Shown in pieces: positions 34,758 to 43,983 of a stretch of DNA of 64,000 nucleotides (within the stretch, counting starts at the first letter, position 1; each line of letters begins with the position of its first letter). The stretch spans positions 620,001-684,000 of the forward strand of contig NZ_CP197401.1 in NCBI RefSeq assembly GCF_052162025.1, read 5' to 3'. The stretch is from Methylobacter sp015476545. GTDB lineage: Bacteria > Pseudomonadota > Gammaproteobacteria > Methylococcales > Methylomonadaceae. Below the pieces are notes generated by a model, which saw only the letters and a program-made list of their open reading frames with translations, was not told where the DNA came from and searched no databases. Position numbers and translations under genes: made by a program.

Positions 34758-34900
34758 TGATGCTGGCCCAAATAGAGATTCCTGTTTGGGTCAAGCTGGC
34801 TCTGAATAGAGCATTCTAGTTGGACTATATTCACGAGGCCGGTTTTTTCATATCTGCCGGATCGTTCTGCAGGGTGATAAAGCGGGAGGAAGTAATGACT
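34758..34900 (+). pseudogene. Remnant of the IS630 catalytic domain
   Basis: After the stop at 34757 a different frame (from about 34818) encodes LDYIHEAGFFISAG, resembling the conserved Y-x-D-E-x-G-F block of IS630 DDE domains. The intervening part is missing or scrambled. This supports decay by internal deletion instead of a naturally short protein. Confidence 0.5.
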
Positions 34901-35144
34901 AAAATCGACTCCTTTTAGCCGTTAAAGTTGTTTTGAATAATATCTGGTCAACCGCCATCGGATGAGCAGAAAAATTCATTGATGAAATTAGGGCTAATTT
35001 AGCATTCACAGTATGCGCTGCTTTTTGCTGGCTGGTTGATTAATACGGCTGATAGCTTGCAAGCGAGTTTCACAATCTGGCTGCGCTAGATTACCACTTA
35101 AAAACTGTAGATTTTTTCTTAACGATAATTATATCGGGTAAATA
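34901..35144. other. Leader before the UDP-L-sugar genes
   Basis: No gene; faint coding-like fragments probably continue the IS630 remnant. The upstream CRP-type elements C and D are the nearest visible promoters for the 35145-39419 operon. Confidence 0.4.
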
Positions 35145-36164
35145 ATGTTTGCTAATAAAACGCTATTGATTACGGGTGGCACTGGCTCTTTCGGTAACGC
35201 TGTGCTGGATAGGTTTCTCGATACCGACATTCAGGAAATTCGCATATTTAGCCGTGATGAAAAAAAGCAGCACGACATGCGACTTCAGTATAACAATGAC
35301 AAGATAAAGTTCCACATTGGCGATGTCCGCTCATTCGATAGCATTGATGCGGCGATGCGTGGTGTTGATTATGTTTTTAGCGCGGCGGCTTTAAAACAAG
35401 TCCCTTCTTGCGAGTTTTATCCCATCGAAGCTGTTAAGACGAATATCTTGGGCACGGAAAATACCTTGAAAGCCGCTATTAAAAATCAGGTGAAAAATGC
35501 CATTGTATTAAGTACCGATAAAGCCGTTTATCCGATTAACGCGATGGGGATGAGCAAAGCCTTGATGGAGAAGGTGTCTGTTGCAACATCCCGTAGCGTA
35601 CCTGATGACGGACCAGTCATATGCAACACCCGTTATGGCAATGTCATGGCGTCACGCGGTTCCGTGATCCCTTTGTTTATCGAGCAGATCAAATCGGGCA
35701 TGCCTTTGACCATTACTGACCCTGATATGACACGTTTTATGATGTCATTACCTGATGCAGTCAACTTGGTTTTATTTGCCTTTGAGCATGGCGTGCAAGG
35801 GGATACGTTTGTTCAAAAGGCACCGGCGGCAACAGTTTTGACGTTAGCCAAAGCGTTAAAGAAAATATTCAATGCAAAAAATGAAATTCGTATTTTGGGT
35901 ACGCGGCACGGCGAGAAAAAGCATGAAGCATTGCTATGCAGGGAAGAGTATCTGAACGCCGAAGACTTGGGCGGGTATTTCAGAATTCCCGCGGATACCA
36001 GGGATCTTAACTATGCCAAGTATTTTGAAGAAGGCGAGCAGGTCTTATCTCAAGGACAGGATTATACCTCTGAGAATACCGAACGTTTGGATGTAGAAGG
36101 TATGATCGAGTTGTTAATGAAGCTTGACTATATCAAAGACGAACTCAAGTCAGATTATAGATAG
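35145..36164 (+). CDS. UDP-GlcNAc 4,6-dehydratase/5-epimerase (WbjB/FnlA/CapE/WbvB type)
   Basis: The 339-aa extended SDR enzyme has GGTGSFGNAVL (NAD motif, about residues 11-21), VKTNILGTENTLKAA, and the LSTDKAVYPINAMGMSK segment. There the classical catalytic Tyr is replaced by Met in the MxxxK motif, a feature of the short CapE/FlaA1-type enzymes. It converts UDP-GlcNAc to a UDP-4-keto-6-deoxy-L-sugar. It is the first gene of an operon with a 2-epimerase (3-base gap), a reductase and a glycosyltransferase that together supply and transfer an L-6-deoxy-HexNAc. Confidence 0.9.
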   Translation: MFANKTLLITGGTGSFGNAVLDRFLDTDIQEIRIFSRDEKKQHDMRLQYNNDKIKFHIGDVRSFDSIDAAMRGVDYVFSAAALKQVPSCEFYPIEAVKTNILGTENTLKAAIKNQVKNAIVLSTDKAVYPINAMGMSKALMEKVSVATSRSVPDDGPVICNTRYGNVMASRGSVIPLFIEQIKSGMPLTITDPDMTRFMMSLPDAVNLVLFAFEHGVQGDTFVQKAPAATVLTLAKALKKIFNAKNEIRILGTRHGEKKHEALLCREEYLNAEDLGGYFRIPADTRDLNYAKYFEEGEQVLSQGQDYTSENTERLDVEGMIELLMKLDYIKDELKSDYR

Positions 36165-36166
36165 CC

Positions 36167-37294
36167 ATGAAAAAAATTATGACCATCGTGGGCACGCGCC
36201 CGGAGATTATCAAGCTGAGCCGCGTGATTGCCCAACTTGAAAAATATACGGAACATGTATTGGTTCATACCGGCCAGAATTATGATTTTGAGCTCAATGA
36301 AGTCTTCTTCAATGAATTGGGGATCAGAAAGCCCGATTATTTTTTGAACGCGGCCGGCAATAATGCCGCTGAAACCATCGGTAATGTCATCATAAAATCC
36401 GACCAGCTTTTAGCTGAAGTGCGTCCTGACGCACTTTTGGTTTACGGCGACACTAATAGTTGCCTGTCCGTAATTTCTGCCAAGCGCAGAAAGATACCTG
36501 TTTTTCACATGGAAGCAGGCAACCGTTGTTTCGACCAGCGCGTGCCTGAGGAAATTAACCGGAAAATAGTCGATCATCTCAGCGACATCAATATGACGCT
36601 GACCGAACATGCTAGACGCTATCTGGTGTCCGAGGGGGTTAATCCGGAAACAATTATCAAAACCGGCTCCTCAATGCTGGAAGTACTGAATCATTATCAG
36701 GCTGATATTGATAAATCGAACGTATTGGAACGGCTTGGATTAGCGTCACGGGATTTCTTTGTTGTCAGTGCTCACAGGGAAGAAAATGTCGACTCAGAAG
36801 AAAACTTTAATGATCTTCTGACTTCGCTAAACGCAATTGCCGAGAAATACGGCAAAAGAATCATTGTATCAACGCATCCCCGCACCCGAAAAAAACTGGA
36901 ATCCTTCCGGGGCAAACAATTCAACGCTCTGATCGAGTTTATGAAGCCGCTCGGCTTCTTCGATTACATCTGCCTGCAAAAGCACGCTTTTTGCGCTATT
37001 TCCGACAGCGGCACTATTACCGAGGAATCCTCCATACTGGGATTTCCCGCCATTACTGTCCGCCAGGCCCATGAACGGCCTGAAGGCATGGATGAAGGCA
37101 CATTGATCATGTCGGGGCTTAGATCCGAAGACATCATCAATGCGATTGATATCGTCACCGATCAGTGGCGCGAAAATCCGAATGGCATTCATCTGGTAAG
37201 AGATTATGACGTAGACAATGTGTCCCAGAAGGTCGTCAGAATCATTGTCAGTTATATGGATTACATTAACAGAACAGTGTGGAAGCGGTATTGA
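36167..37294 (+). CDS. UDP-HexNAc 2-epimerase (WbjD/FnlC/WbvD type)
   Basis: The 375-aa protein belongs to the non-hydrolysing UDP-GlcNAc 2-epimerase family (WecB fold): VGTRPEIIKLSRVI at the start, LVHTGQNYDFELNEVFF, VYGDTNSCLSV, FHMEAGNRCFDQRVPEEINRKIVDHLSD, and SDSGTITEESSILGFPAI near the C-terminus. With a FnlA-type dehydratase directly upstream, the substrate is more likely a UDP-L-6-deoxy-HexNAc (last step to UDP-L-QuiNAc or UDP-L-FucNAc) than UDP-GlcNAc. It begins 3 bases after the dehydratase. Confidence 0.9.
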   Translation: MKKIMTIVGTRPEIIKLSRVIAQLEKYTEHVLVHTGQNYDFELNEVFFNELGIRKPDYFLNAAGNNAAETIGNVIIKSDQLLAEVRPDALLVYGDTNSCLSVISAKRRKIPVFHMEAGNRCFDQRVPEEINRKIVDHLSDINMTLTEHARRYLVSEGVNPETIIKTGSSMLEVLNHYQADIDKSNVLERLGLASRDFFVVSAHREENVDSEENFNDLLTSLNAIAEKYGKRIIVSTHPRTRKKLESFRGKQFNALIEFMKPLGFFDYICLQKHAFCAISDSGTITEESSILGFPAITVRQAHERPEGMDEGTLIMSGLRSEDIINAIDIVTDQWRENPNGIHLVRDYDVDNVSQKVVRIIVSYMDYINRTVWKRY

Positions 37295-37295
37295 T

Positions 37296-38153
37296 ATGAA
37301 AAAAGTGGTGGTATTAGGCAGTGTCGGCATGGCAGGCCATATTATGACTGAATACCTGCATGCTACTGGCGATTATCATGTATTCGGCATAGCGCGCGAG
37401 GATGGCCGCTATGTCGATAAAAAACTGGATGTGCTTGATTTTTCAGGCTTGCAAGGCTATCTCAAAGAAGTTAATCCAGATTTGGTGATCAACTGCATCG
37501 GTGTACTGGTCGGCAAGTCTGCCGATGATATGTGCACCGCTATACAAATCAACAGTTATCTGCCGCATTTTCTTTCCCGTCTGGGTAAACAGCTTGGCTT
37601 CAAGCTGGTCCATATCAGCACGGATTGCGTGTTCTCGGGCAAGGACGGACAGTACCATGAAGATGCCTTCAGGGACGGCAACGATAACTATGCCAGAACA
37701 AAAGCACTGGGTGAGGTCATTAACGATCGTGATCTGACCATCCGCACTTCAATCATCGGCCCTGAGCTGAAACTTAATGGCACAGGCTTGCTGGATTGGT
37801 TCTTTAAACAGCGTGGCGAGATCAAAGGCTATTCCAAAGCCTACTGGTCAGGCGTGACCACATTGGAACTGGCAAAAGCCGCCCATGAAATGATCAAACA
37901 GGGCATTACAGGGCTTTACCAATTATGCCCCTGCGAAAAAATATCGAAATACGAGCTGCTAAAACTTATCGCCAAGGTATGGGAAAAGGATGTTTCCATA
38001 TTGCCTTATGAAAACTATGCGGTTGATAAAAGCTTAGTGAGCACGAGAGCTGACTTTAATTATCCAAAACCGGACTATGAAGCCATGCTGATTGAAGCTC
38101 GCGAGTGGATGGATACGCATGCTGACTATTACTCTCATTATCGGCTGAAATAA
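37296..38153 (+). CDS. RmlD-like UDP-4-keto-sugar reductase (WbvR-like)
   Basis: The ATG at 37296, one base after the previous stop, is preferred over the frame opening at 37218 inside it. The 285-aa SDR protein has LGSVGMAGHIM (NAD motif), NCIGVLVGKSADD, ISTDCVFSGKDG and the catalytic YARTK. It lacks the C-terminal cupin domain present in WbjC/CapF/FnlB reductases, which is needed for C3 epimerisation on the way to L-FucNAc. This favours the WbvR route (reduction to UDP-L-RhaNAc, then 2-epimerisation to UDP-L-QuiNAc). The assignment of the end product is inference from domain content. Confidence 0.85.
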   Translation: MKKVVVLGSVGMAGHIMTEYLHATGDYHVFGIAREDGRYVDKKLDVLDFSGLQGYLKEVNPDLVINCIGVLVGKSADDMCTAIQINSYLPHFLSRLGKQLGFKLVHISTDCVFSGKDGQYHEDAFRDGNDNYARTKALGEVINDRDLTIRTSIIGPELKLNGTGLLDWFFKQRGEIKGYSKAYWSGVTTLELAKAAHEMIKQGITGLYQLCPCEKISKYELLKLIAKVWEKDVSILPYENYAVDKSLVSTRADFNYPKPDYEAMLIEAREWMDTHADYYSHYRLK

Positions 38154-39419
38154 ATGAAAGTACTGTTAATTATTGATGATTATCTGCCGGCCAGCATCAA
38201 GGTCGGAGCCAAGATGATGCATGAACTGGCCGTTGAGTTTGTAGCGCGCGGAAATCAGGTCACTGTTATCACCCCTGATCACAGAACTGCCAACCGGCCC
38301 AAAATTGCGACCTTGGATGGCGTTACAGTCTGCCGTTTTCGTTCCGGCAAAATCAAAAACGTTTCAAAAGTCAAAAGGGCCATTAATGAGACGCTGCTTT
38401 CATACAATGCCTGGAAGGACCATAAAAAGTATTTTAAAAACAACAAGCATGATCTGATTATTTATTATTCGCCGTCGATTTTTTGGGGCGGATTGGTCAG
38501 AAAGCTCAAAAAGCTTTGGGGAGCGCCAAGCTATCTCATTTTACGGGATTTTTTCCCGCAGTGGGTCATTGACAACGGTATTTTGAAGGCTCGCTCGCCA
38601 ATCACAAAATATTTCAGACTTTTCGAATGGCTCAGTTACCAGGCAGCAGACACAATAGCAATTCAATCGCCTAAAAACAGGGAATGGTTTGCTAAGACGG
38701 CGAGAACCGGCAAGCCTTTGGATGTGCTTTATAACTGGGCAGCAAATGATCCCGTTCCTTTACATGGCGGCCATTATCGAGAGACGTTGGGGCTTAAAGA
38801 TAAAGTTGTTTATTTTTATGGCGGCAATATTGGTCATGCGCAGGACATGATGAATATTGTGCGTTTGGCTAAAAATATGCAGGCAGAAAATAAGGCACAT
38901 TTTGTTTTGGTCGGTGAGGGCGATGAGGTTGGGCTTGTTCGCAACAGCATTGAAACAGAAGGATTGAAAAATATCTCTCTCTTGCCCGCTGTTTCTCAAG
39001 GTGAATTCAAAAAAATGCTGGCCGAGTTTGATATCGGGCTGTTTACGCTTCATCGCGACCATACGACCCATAATTTTCCCGGCAAGTTATTGGGCTATAT
39101 GGTTCAGCGTATGCCCATACTGGGGAGCATCAATTCGGACAATGATCTAAAGCCTGTTGTAGAAGATGCGGGTGCCGGGCTGATTACTAGCAATGGCGAT
39201 GACGAAGGGCTGTTAAAAAATGCCTTGGAGCTGCTGCATGATGAAACATTGAGGACTCAAATGGGAGAAAATGCGAACAAGCTACTGAATGAGCAATTCT
39301 CCGTTGCATCTGCAGTCGACAAAATCATAGCCTTTGCTGTCGGCCATGGTATTAGCGCTATAAACGATAGGGAAGCGGAATCAGAAAAACTCGAGCCCAT
39401 TGCGCTGCGTTCTAACTAA
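38154..39419 (+). CDS. Glycosyltransferase family 4, WbuB-like
   Basis: The 421-aa GT-B enzyme starts immediately after the reductase gene. It opens LLIIDDYLPASIKVGAKMMHELAVEFVARGNQV, as in WbuB L-fucosamine transferases, with ILRDFFPQWVIDNGI and a C-terminal donor-binding part (VYFYGGNIGHAQDM; VGEGDE; FTLHRDHTTHNFPGKLLGYM). WbuB-type enzymes transfer L-FucNAc or related L-HexNAc, which fits the three preceding genes that make such a donor. It ends the operon. Confidence 0.88.
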   Translation: MKVLLIIDDYLPASIKVGAKMMHELAVEFVARGNQVTVITPDHRTANRPKIATLDGVTVCRFRSGKIKNVSKVKRAINETLLSYNAWKDHKKYFKNNKHDLIIYYSPSIFWGGLVRKLKKLWGAPSYLILRDFFPQWVIDNGILKARSPITKYFRLFEWLSYQAADTIAIQSPKNREWFAKTARTGKPLDVLYNWAANDPVPLHGGHYRETLGLKDKVVYFYGGNIGHAQDMMNIVRLAKNMQAENKAHFVLVGEGDEVGLVRNSIETEGLKNISLLPAVSQGEFKKMLAEFDIGLFTLHRDHTTHNFPGKLLGYMVQRMPILGSINSDNDLKPVVEDAGAGLITSNGDDEGLLKNALELLHDETLRTQMGENANKLLNEQFSVASAVDKIIAFAVGHGISAINDREAESEKLEPIALRSN

Positions 39420-39661
39420 TTGCTAAGAATGGATGAGTTGCCTGAGTTCATGTCATTGCAAATAAACCGCAACAGTCAGGGAAGAGCGCTACGGCATTCA
39501 ATCTCAAAAAATTTAAGTTGAATTCGATAAATGCAAAGAAGAGGGCTTGCCTTAAAAGATAAAAGCGAAACCATTCTCAATCGGTGATCCGGCTGACTTT
39601 TTATGTAGATATTGGTGTTCATATACTCATCGTACTTTTTGACTTAAAGGATTACACATAA

Positions 39662-41518
39662 ATGCTATCTGATTATTTGTTCGAATATTGGGCAGTATTT
39701 GGTATATCTGCCGCAGTTGTCATCTTGCTGACTCCGCTCTTTATAAAGTTGGCTCCGCATGTCGGCTTAATGGATGTTCCCAATGAGCGTTGTATTCATA
39801 AAAAAGTCACACCCTTAGGCGGTGGGGTTGTAGTATTTATTGGATTCAATCTTGCTTGTTACGCGCTGTATCATTATCTCTGGCCGGACTTTGCCGGCCG
39901 GCTGGGCATCAATTGGTGGCACGCTTTTTTTATCTCCTCGGCTATTTTACTGGTTGTCGGTTTGGTCGATGACTACCAGGGCATGTCGCCTGTAAGCAAG
40001 CTGGCAGGACAGGCGCTGGCGACTGTTTCACTTTATCTATTATCGGGCTACCAATTTAACTTGTTGGGCTTTGATTTTGGATTTTGGGGCGGTTTGATTT
40101 TTGTTTTGATCTGGACGCTGGGCATAGTCAACGCATTTAATTTAATAGATGGATTAGACGGCTTATGCTCAGGTCTGGCGATGATTTCCAGCGTAGGGCT
40201 GGCGGCTGTTTTTCTGTTCCGGGGAGTGCCAGGGGATGCAATGATTTGCCTGGCTTTGGCTGGAGGCTGCGTAGGATTTCTTCGTTACAACTTTTTTCCG
40301 GCCAAGGTTTTCCTGGGCGATACCGGCAGCATGTTCCTGGGCTTTGCTTTGGCCAGTGTCAGTTTGCATGCGGGCGGCAAGGGCTCTTTCTTTGTCATTT
40401 TAGCCGTGCCTTTTTTTATTGCCGGCATTCCCATTACCGATACGTTGCTGGCCATCTGGCGGCGTTCAATCCGTAAAATACTGGCTGATCGAGACGGCCA
40501 GCCTGGCGTTAAGATCATGCAGCCCGATAAAGAGCATTTGCATCACAGGCTGCTCGATTACGGCCTTAAGCAGCACCATGTCGCGCTGGTTTTATACGCG
40601 GTTAATATGCTGATCGTCGGTTTGGGGTTGTTCTATGTCATCGCTCAAGAAGTTGCCAGCGGATTGTTTTTGATTGTTTTTATCTCCGCTGCTTATCTGC
40701 TTGTTAAATATGTGCTGCAGATCGAGTTATGGGAGACGAGCAAATTATTGGCCCGATCCAACGACAAACCTCAACTCACACGCTTCATGCTGGTTTTTTA
40801 TCCGTTGTTCGATTTGTCGTGGATATCGTTTTCCGCCTGGCTGGCAGGCGTCATTGCGCTATCGGGTCAGCAGCCTTTTCATAACGTAAGCGAGTGGGCG
40901 TTTCGTTTGCCTTTATGGGTGCTGCCCGTTCTTTTATCGCTGTTTATATCCAAGGCTTATATCAAGATTTGGCGGAACAGTTTCTTCAGGGATTATTTGA
41001 CCTTGATGCTGGCCATAGTTGTCGGTTGCAGCATCAGTTGGTCATTGATTTGTTTGCTGACCAGCAATGCAAGCATTTCTACATTTAATCAACTGTTGTT
41101 GTTTTGCTTGTTTTCCTTGCTAGGCGTGATCGGCATACGGACTCTCCATCAAATCATCAGGGAATGGTGTGTTGCCAGCCATAAACATGATAAACGCAAT
41201 GTATTGGTTTATGGCGCCGGTACGCATGGCGGCTTGTACATGCGTGAGCGTCACTTAAATCATGGCGTTGAGCTGGGCTCTGTTAATGTGATCGGTTTTA
41301 TCGATGACAATAGCCTGTTAAAGGAAAAATATATTTACGGAAAAGCCGTATTGGGTGAGTTAAACGATTTCAAGGAACTGGTTTCAAAACATAATATCGA
41401 TGAAGTCGTACTGACGACGCCTATCTCAACCGATAAATTATCCAAATTAAAACAAATTGCTGATCAGCATAAGATCAAATTGATGGAATGGCGCGCTTAT
41501 ACCGTCGGTGTTCACTAG
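39662..41518 (+). CDS. WecA/MraY-type glycosyl-1-phosphate transferase fused to a CapD-like Rossmann domain
   Basis: Residues 1-350 form a multi-span polyprenyl-phosphate HexNAc-1-phosphate transferase with LVDD (101-104), FNLIDGLDGL (159-168), FLGDTGSM (217-224) and HLHHR (293-297), the metal and substrate motifs of the WecA group. Residues 380-495 add four more membrane segments. Residues about 513-618 form a nucleotide-binding domain (NVLVYGAGTHG at 513-523; VNVIGFIDDN) like the N-terminal domain of CapD/FlaA1-type membrane dehydratases, without the catalytic SDR part. It probably starts repeat-unit synthesis on undecaprenyl phosphate. The fusion is unusual; the role of the C-terminal half is unknown. 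Confidence 0.9.
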   Translation: MLSDYLFEYWAVFGISAAVVILLTPLFIKLAPHVGLMDVPNERCIHKKVTPLGGGVVVFIGFNLACYALYHYLWPDFAGRLGINWWHAFFISSAILLVVGLVDDYQGMSPVSKLAGQALATVSLYLLSGYQFNLLGFDFGFWGGLIFVLIWTLGIVNAFNLIDGLDGLCSGLAMISSVGLAAVFLFRGVPGDAMICLALAGGCVGFLRYNFFPAKVFLGDTGSMFLGFALASVSLHAGGKGSFFVILAVPFFIAGIPITDTLLAIWRRSIRKILADRDGQPGVKIMQPDKEHLHHRLLDYGLKQHHVALVLYAVNMLIVGLGLFYVIAQEVASGLFLIVFISAAYLLVKYVLQIELWETSKLLARSNDKPQLTRFMLVFYPLFDLSWISFSAWLAGVIALSGQQPFHNVSEWAFRLPLWVLPVLLSLFISKAYIKIWRNSFFRDYLTLMLAIVVGCSISWSLICLLTSNASISTFNQLLLFCLFSLLGVIGIRTLHQIIREWCVASHKHDKRNVLVYGAGTHGGLYMRERHLNHGVELGSVNVIGFIDDNSLLKEKYIYGKAVLGELNDFKELVSKHNIDEVVLTTPISTDKLSKLKQIADQHKIKLMEWRAYTVGVH

Positions 41519-41528
41519 GTGAGCAACA

Positions 41529-42905
41529 ATGATCTTTTATAGTTTGCTGGCTGTTGTATTTTTGTCTCCTCTGCCTTACGGAGCCAATCGACCCTGGTCA
41601 TGGAGTTTATGCTCACTGTTGATAGCGCTGTTGGCCATGGCCTGGGCTGTACAGTTTTTTGTCAGGAAGCGGCAAACTCCTTTTTTTCAGCATTGGGGTT
41701 CGGTCGGCGATGCGGCAATATTGTTTTTTGCCGCACTATGCTGGGCTTGGATACAAACAACCGGTGAGTGGCTTCATCCGCTATGGCAGGTGCGAAATGA
41801 ACTGTTGAACTTTTCTTCCGGAGCCATTTCTTTGAATCCGGCTGATACGATAACTTCAGTTATGCGCCTGTTAAGCTACGCGTTAGTGTTTTGGTTGGCA
41901 TTATGCTACGGCCAGGATCGACAGAAGGCCAAATCCGCTTTTTATGGCTTGATGGCAGCCGGTTTTGTTTACTCGGCATATGGCTTGATCGTTCAGTTGG
42001 GCGATTTCAAAGTGGTTCTCTGGCACGAAAGGCCCTATGCCGATTCTGTATCCTCGACTTTTATCAATAGAAACCATTTTGCGACCTTTGCGGGGTTAAC
42101 GCTGCTTTGCTCGCTGGCCTTACTGAGTGAACGTATGGAAACATTGGCGGACTATAATCTGGCCAGTAATTTCGACAGGCAGCGCTTTATTGAGGATCTG
42201 ATTACACGGGCATGGTTGCCTTTACTGGCTTTTTTCACCATCAGTTCGGCATTAATCCTGTCGCATTCGCGTGGCGGTTTCTTAAGTTTCAGTCTGGCCT
42301 TGTCAGTTTTTTTGATACTGTTTTATATCAATCCCCGTACCCGTAATAAAAACACATTGATTATCTTTGGTTCTCTGGTCGTGTTGGGAGCGCTTGCTTT
42401 TTTCGTCAGCAGCGATGCCTTGCTTGATCGTTTCGGACGTCTGGATGAAGAAAGTAAAATCAGAACGACTGTTTACGGTTTGACCTGGAATGCTATTACC
42501 GGCAATCCCTGGGCGGGTTTCGGATTGGGCAGTTATGAGGAGGCTTTTCAATTGTACCAGAGCATGGATATCGGCGGGATCGAGGCGGCTCCGCTGATTC
42601 ATGACTATGCCCATAACACGTATCTGGAAACCGTTTTCGAACTCGGTTTCCCGGCAGCGCTGGCGTTGTTTTATGGTTTTTTAAAAATCACGTGGCTCTG
42701 CCTTAAAGGCTTTCTGATGAGAAAGAGAGATATGATTTATTCGGCAATCGGTGTTGCTGCCACGGTTTTGATTGGGGTGCATTCATTGGTTGACTTCAGC
42801 ATGCAAGTTCCAGCCGTTCCTTATGTTTATGCATTATTAATGGGAGTGGCTTGCGCGCAGTCTTTTAGTTCTTCCGCTCAGCCCCGTACCGTGATCAGAA
42901 GGTAG
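41529..42905 (+). CDS. O-antigen ligase/polymerase-like membrane protein (Wzy_C family)
   Basis: The 458-aa protein has about ten transmembrane segments and the Wzy_C/WaaL signature: SSTFINRNHFATFAGLTLL, ILSHSRGGFLSFSLALSVFLILFY (conserved Ser-Arg-Gly) and a periplasmic loop with GNPWAGFGLGSYEEAFQLYQ and HDYAHNTYLETVFELG. It follows the WecA-like fusion gene by 10 bases with an AGGTGAG site. It may be a second polymerase, or a ligase that attaches the polymer to an acceptor; a separate Wzy-like polymerase lies at 28324. Confidence 0.88.
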   Translation: MIFYSLLAVVFLSPLPYGANRPWSWSLCSLLIALLAMAWAVQFFVRKRQTPFFQHWGSVGDAAILFFAALCWAWIQTTGEWLHPLWQVRNELLNFSSGAISLNPADTITSVMRLLSYALVFWLALCYGQDRQKAKSAFYGLMAAGFVYSAYGLIVQLGDFKVVLWHERPYADSVSSTFINRNHFATFAGLTLLCSLALLSERMETLADYNLASNFDRQRFIEDLITRAWLPLLAFFTISSALILSHSRGGFLSFSLALSVFLILFYINPRTRNKNTLIIFGSLVVLGALAFFVSSDALLDRFGRLDEESKIRTTVYGLTWNAITGNPWAGFGLGSYEEAFQLYQSMDIGGIEAAPLIHDYAHNTYLETVFELGFPAALALFYGFLKITWLCLKGFLMRKRDMIYSAIGVAATVLIGVHSLVDFSMQVPAVPYVYALLMGVACAQSFSSSAQPRTVIRR

Positions 42906-42937
42906 GCCGGGTCCGCTACGCTTCCGCAAGCCCGGCC
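42905..42937. repeat. GC-rich inverted repeat at the end of the EPS locus
   Basis: GGCCGGG (42905-42911) pairs with CCCGGCC (42931-42937). It overlaps the stop region of the O-antigen ligase-like gene and lies between convergent genes. No T-run follows, so it is more likely a REP-like palindrome than a terminator. Confidence 0.5.
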
Positions 42938-42963
42938 GGAGAGAATTATGCCAAATCTGATGC

Positions 42964-43983
42964 TCAAACATAGCGCGATAGTATCAGTCTGGGATTGAGT
43001 ATTTTCTGTTTAGGCATCGCCTTTCTCTGAAGACGGCCCTTACAAATGAACCTGATGATTTCTCTTTCCGCTTCCAGCCAGTCACGAAGCTCATGACCGG
43101 GAGAAAAGCCGCGTTTTTTGGCCTTGAAATAGGCTGCCTCGGCGATCATCGGTTTGATATGTTCAGGGACAGGCGCTGCCGGGACAGAGGCATCAGTAAA
43201 GCCCAGCTTCAAAAGGCCCAGCAGGTCTTCTGGCGCACTGTTTTTGATGCCGACCTTGACAGGTTCCAATTCCGCACAAGTGCCGAACAGGCGGTCCCAC
43301 ACCGACAGCACTGAGCCGTAGTTGCGGTCATGCTCATGGCGCTCGGTTGAATGATGAACCCGGTGCAGGCAGGGCACGACAATAATTCGGCCCAGCAGTT
43401 TTTCGCCCGGGAATGCAATATTCGTATGATGGAACATGACGAACAGCGCCGCGATAGTCTCATTAATCAGCACGATGGTTTTGTCCGCGCCCAGCATCAC
43501 GATGTAAACTGCTTTCAGTGCCGTAATGATCAATAGTTCCACAAAGTGCACGCGAAATGCCGTCGAGACATTTAAATAGGGGTCGCTGTGATGGACTCTG
43601 TGGAATATCCACAGACAATCAAAATTGTGGCTGGCTTTATGCCAGAGATAATACATCAGGTCGAACGCTAAAAATGACACGATGGCTTTCCATATGGGAT
43701 CGGCAATATAGCTCAGCAGCCCATTGCCTGAGTATTGTTCGGCCAGCAGCAACAGGGACGAAACCGGCAACAGCGAAAGCGCGATGCTGTTAAAAAAGAA
43801 CAAATTGACATTGGCCTTAATAGACCGGCGTTTACCTGACGCAGGGTTTTGGATTTTAGGAATGCGTGCTTCAACTGTTGCCAGCACGACGAAAAACACA
43901 AGCAGCGCCGTTACAGCCAGTTCTCCGGATGTCAGCGCAGCCCGCGTTATGATGGGTTCAAAAAATGCGTTTAAATGTGACAT
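42964..43983 (-). CDS. Sterol desaturase/fatty acid hydroxylase superfamily protein
   Basis: The start at 43983 has an AAGGTGAAG site; the longer TTG frame from 44016 does not. The 339-aa membrane protein has the His clusters of the di-iron fatty-acid hydroxylase fold (PF04116): HKASH, HRVHHSD, a middle HHTN and HRVHHS, spread between several transmembrane helices. It should hydroxylate or desaturate a membrane lipid or hopanoid-like substrate using O2; the substrate is not predictable. Transcribed alone, convergent with the EPS locus. Confidence 0.88.
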   Translation of the reverse strand: MSHLNAFFEPIITRAALTSGELAVTALLVFFVVLATVEARIPKIQNPASGKRRSIKANVNLFFFNSIALSLLPVSSLLLLAEQYSGNGLLSYIADPIWKAIVSFLAFDLMYYLWHKASHNFDCLWIFHRVHHSDPYLNVSTAFRVHFVELLIITALKAVYIVMLGADKTIVLINETIAALFVMFHHTNIAFPGEKLLGRIIVVPCLHRVHHSTERHEHDRNYGSVLSVWDRLFGTCAELEPVKVGIKNSAPEDLLGLLKLGFTDASVPAAPVPEHIKPMIAEAAYFKAKKRGFSPGHELRDWLEAEREIIRFICKGRLQRKAMPKQKILNPRLILSRYV

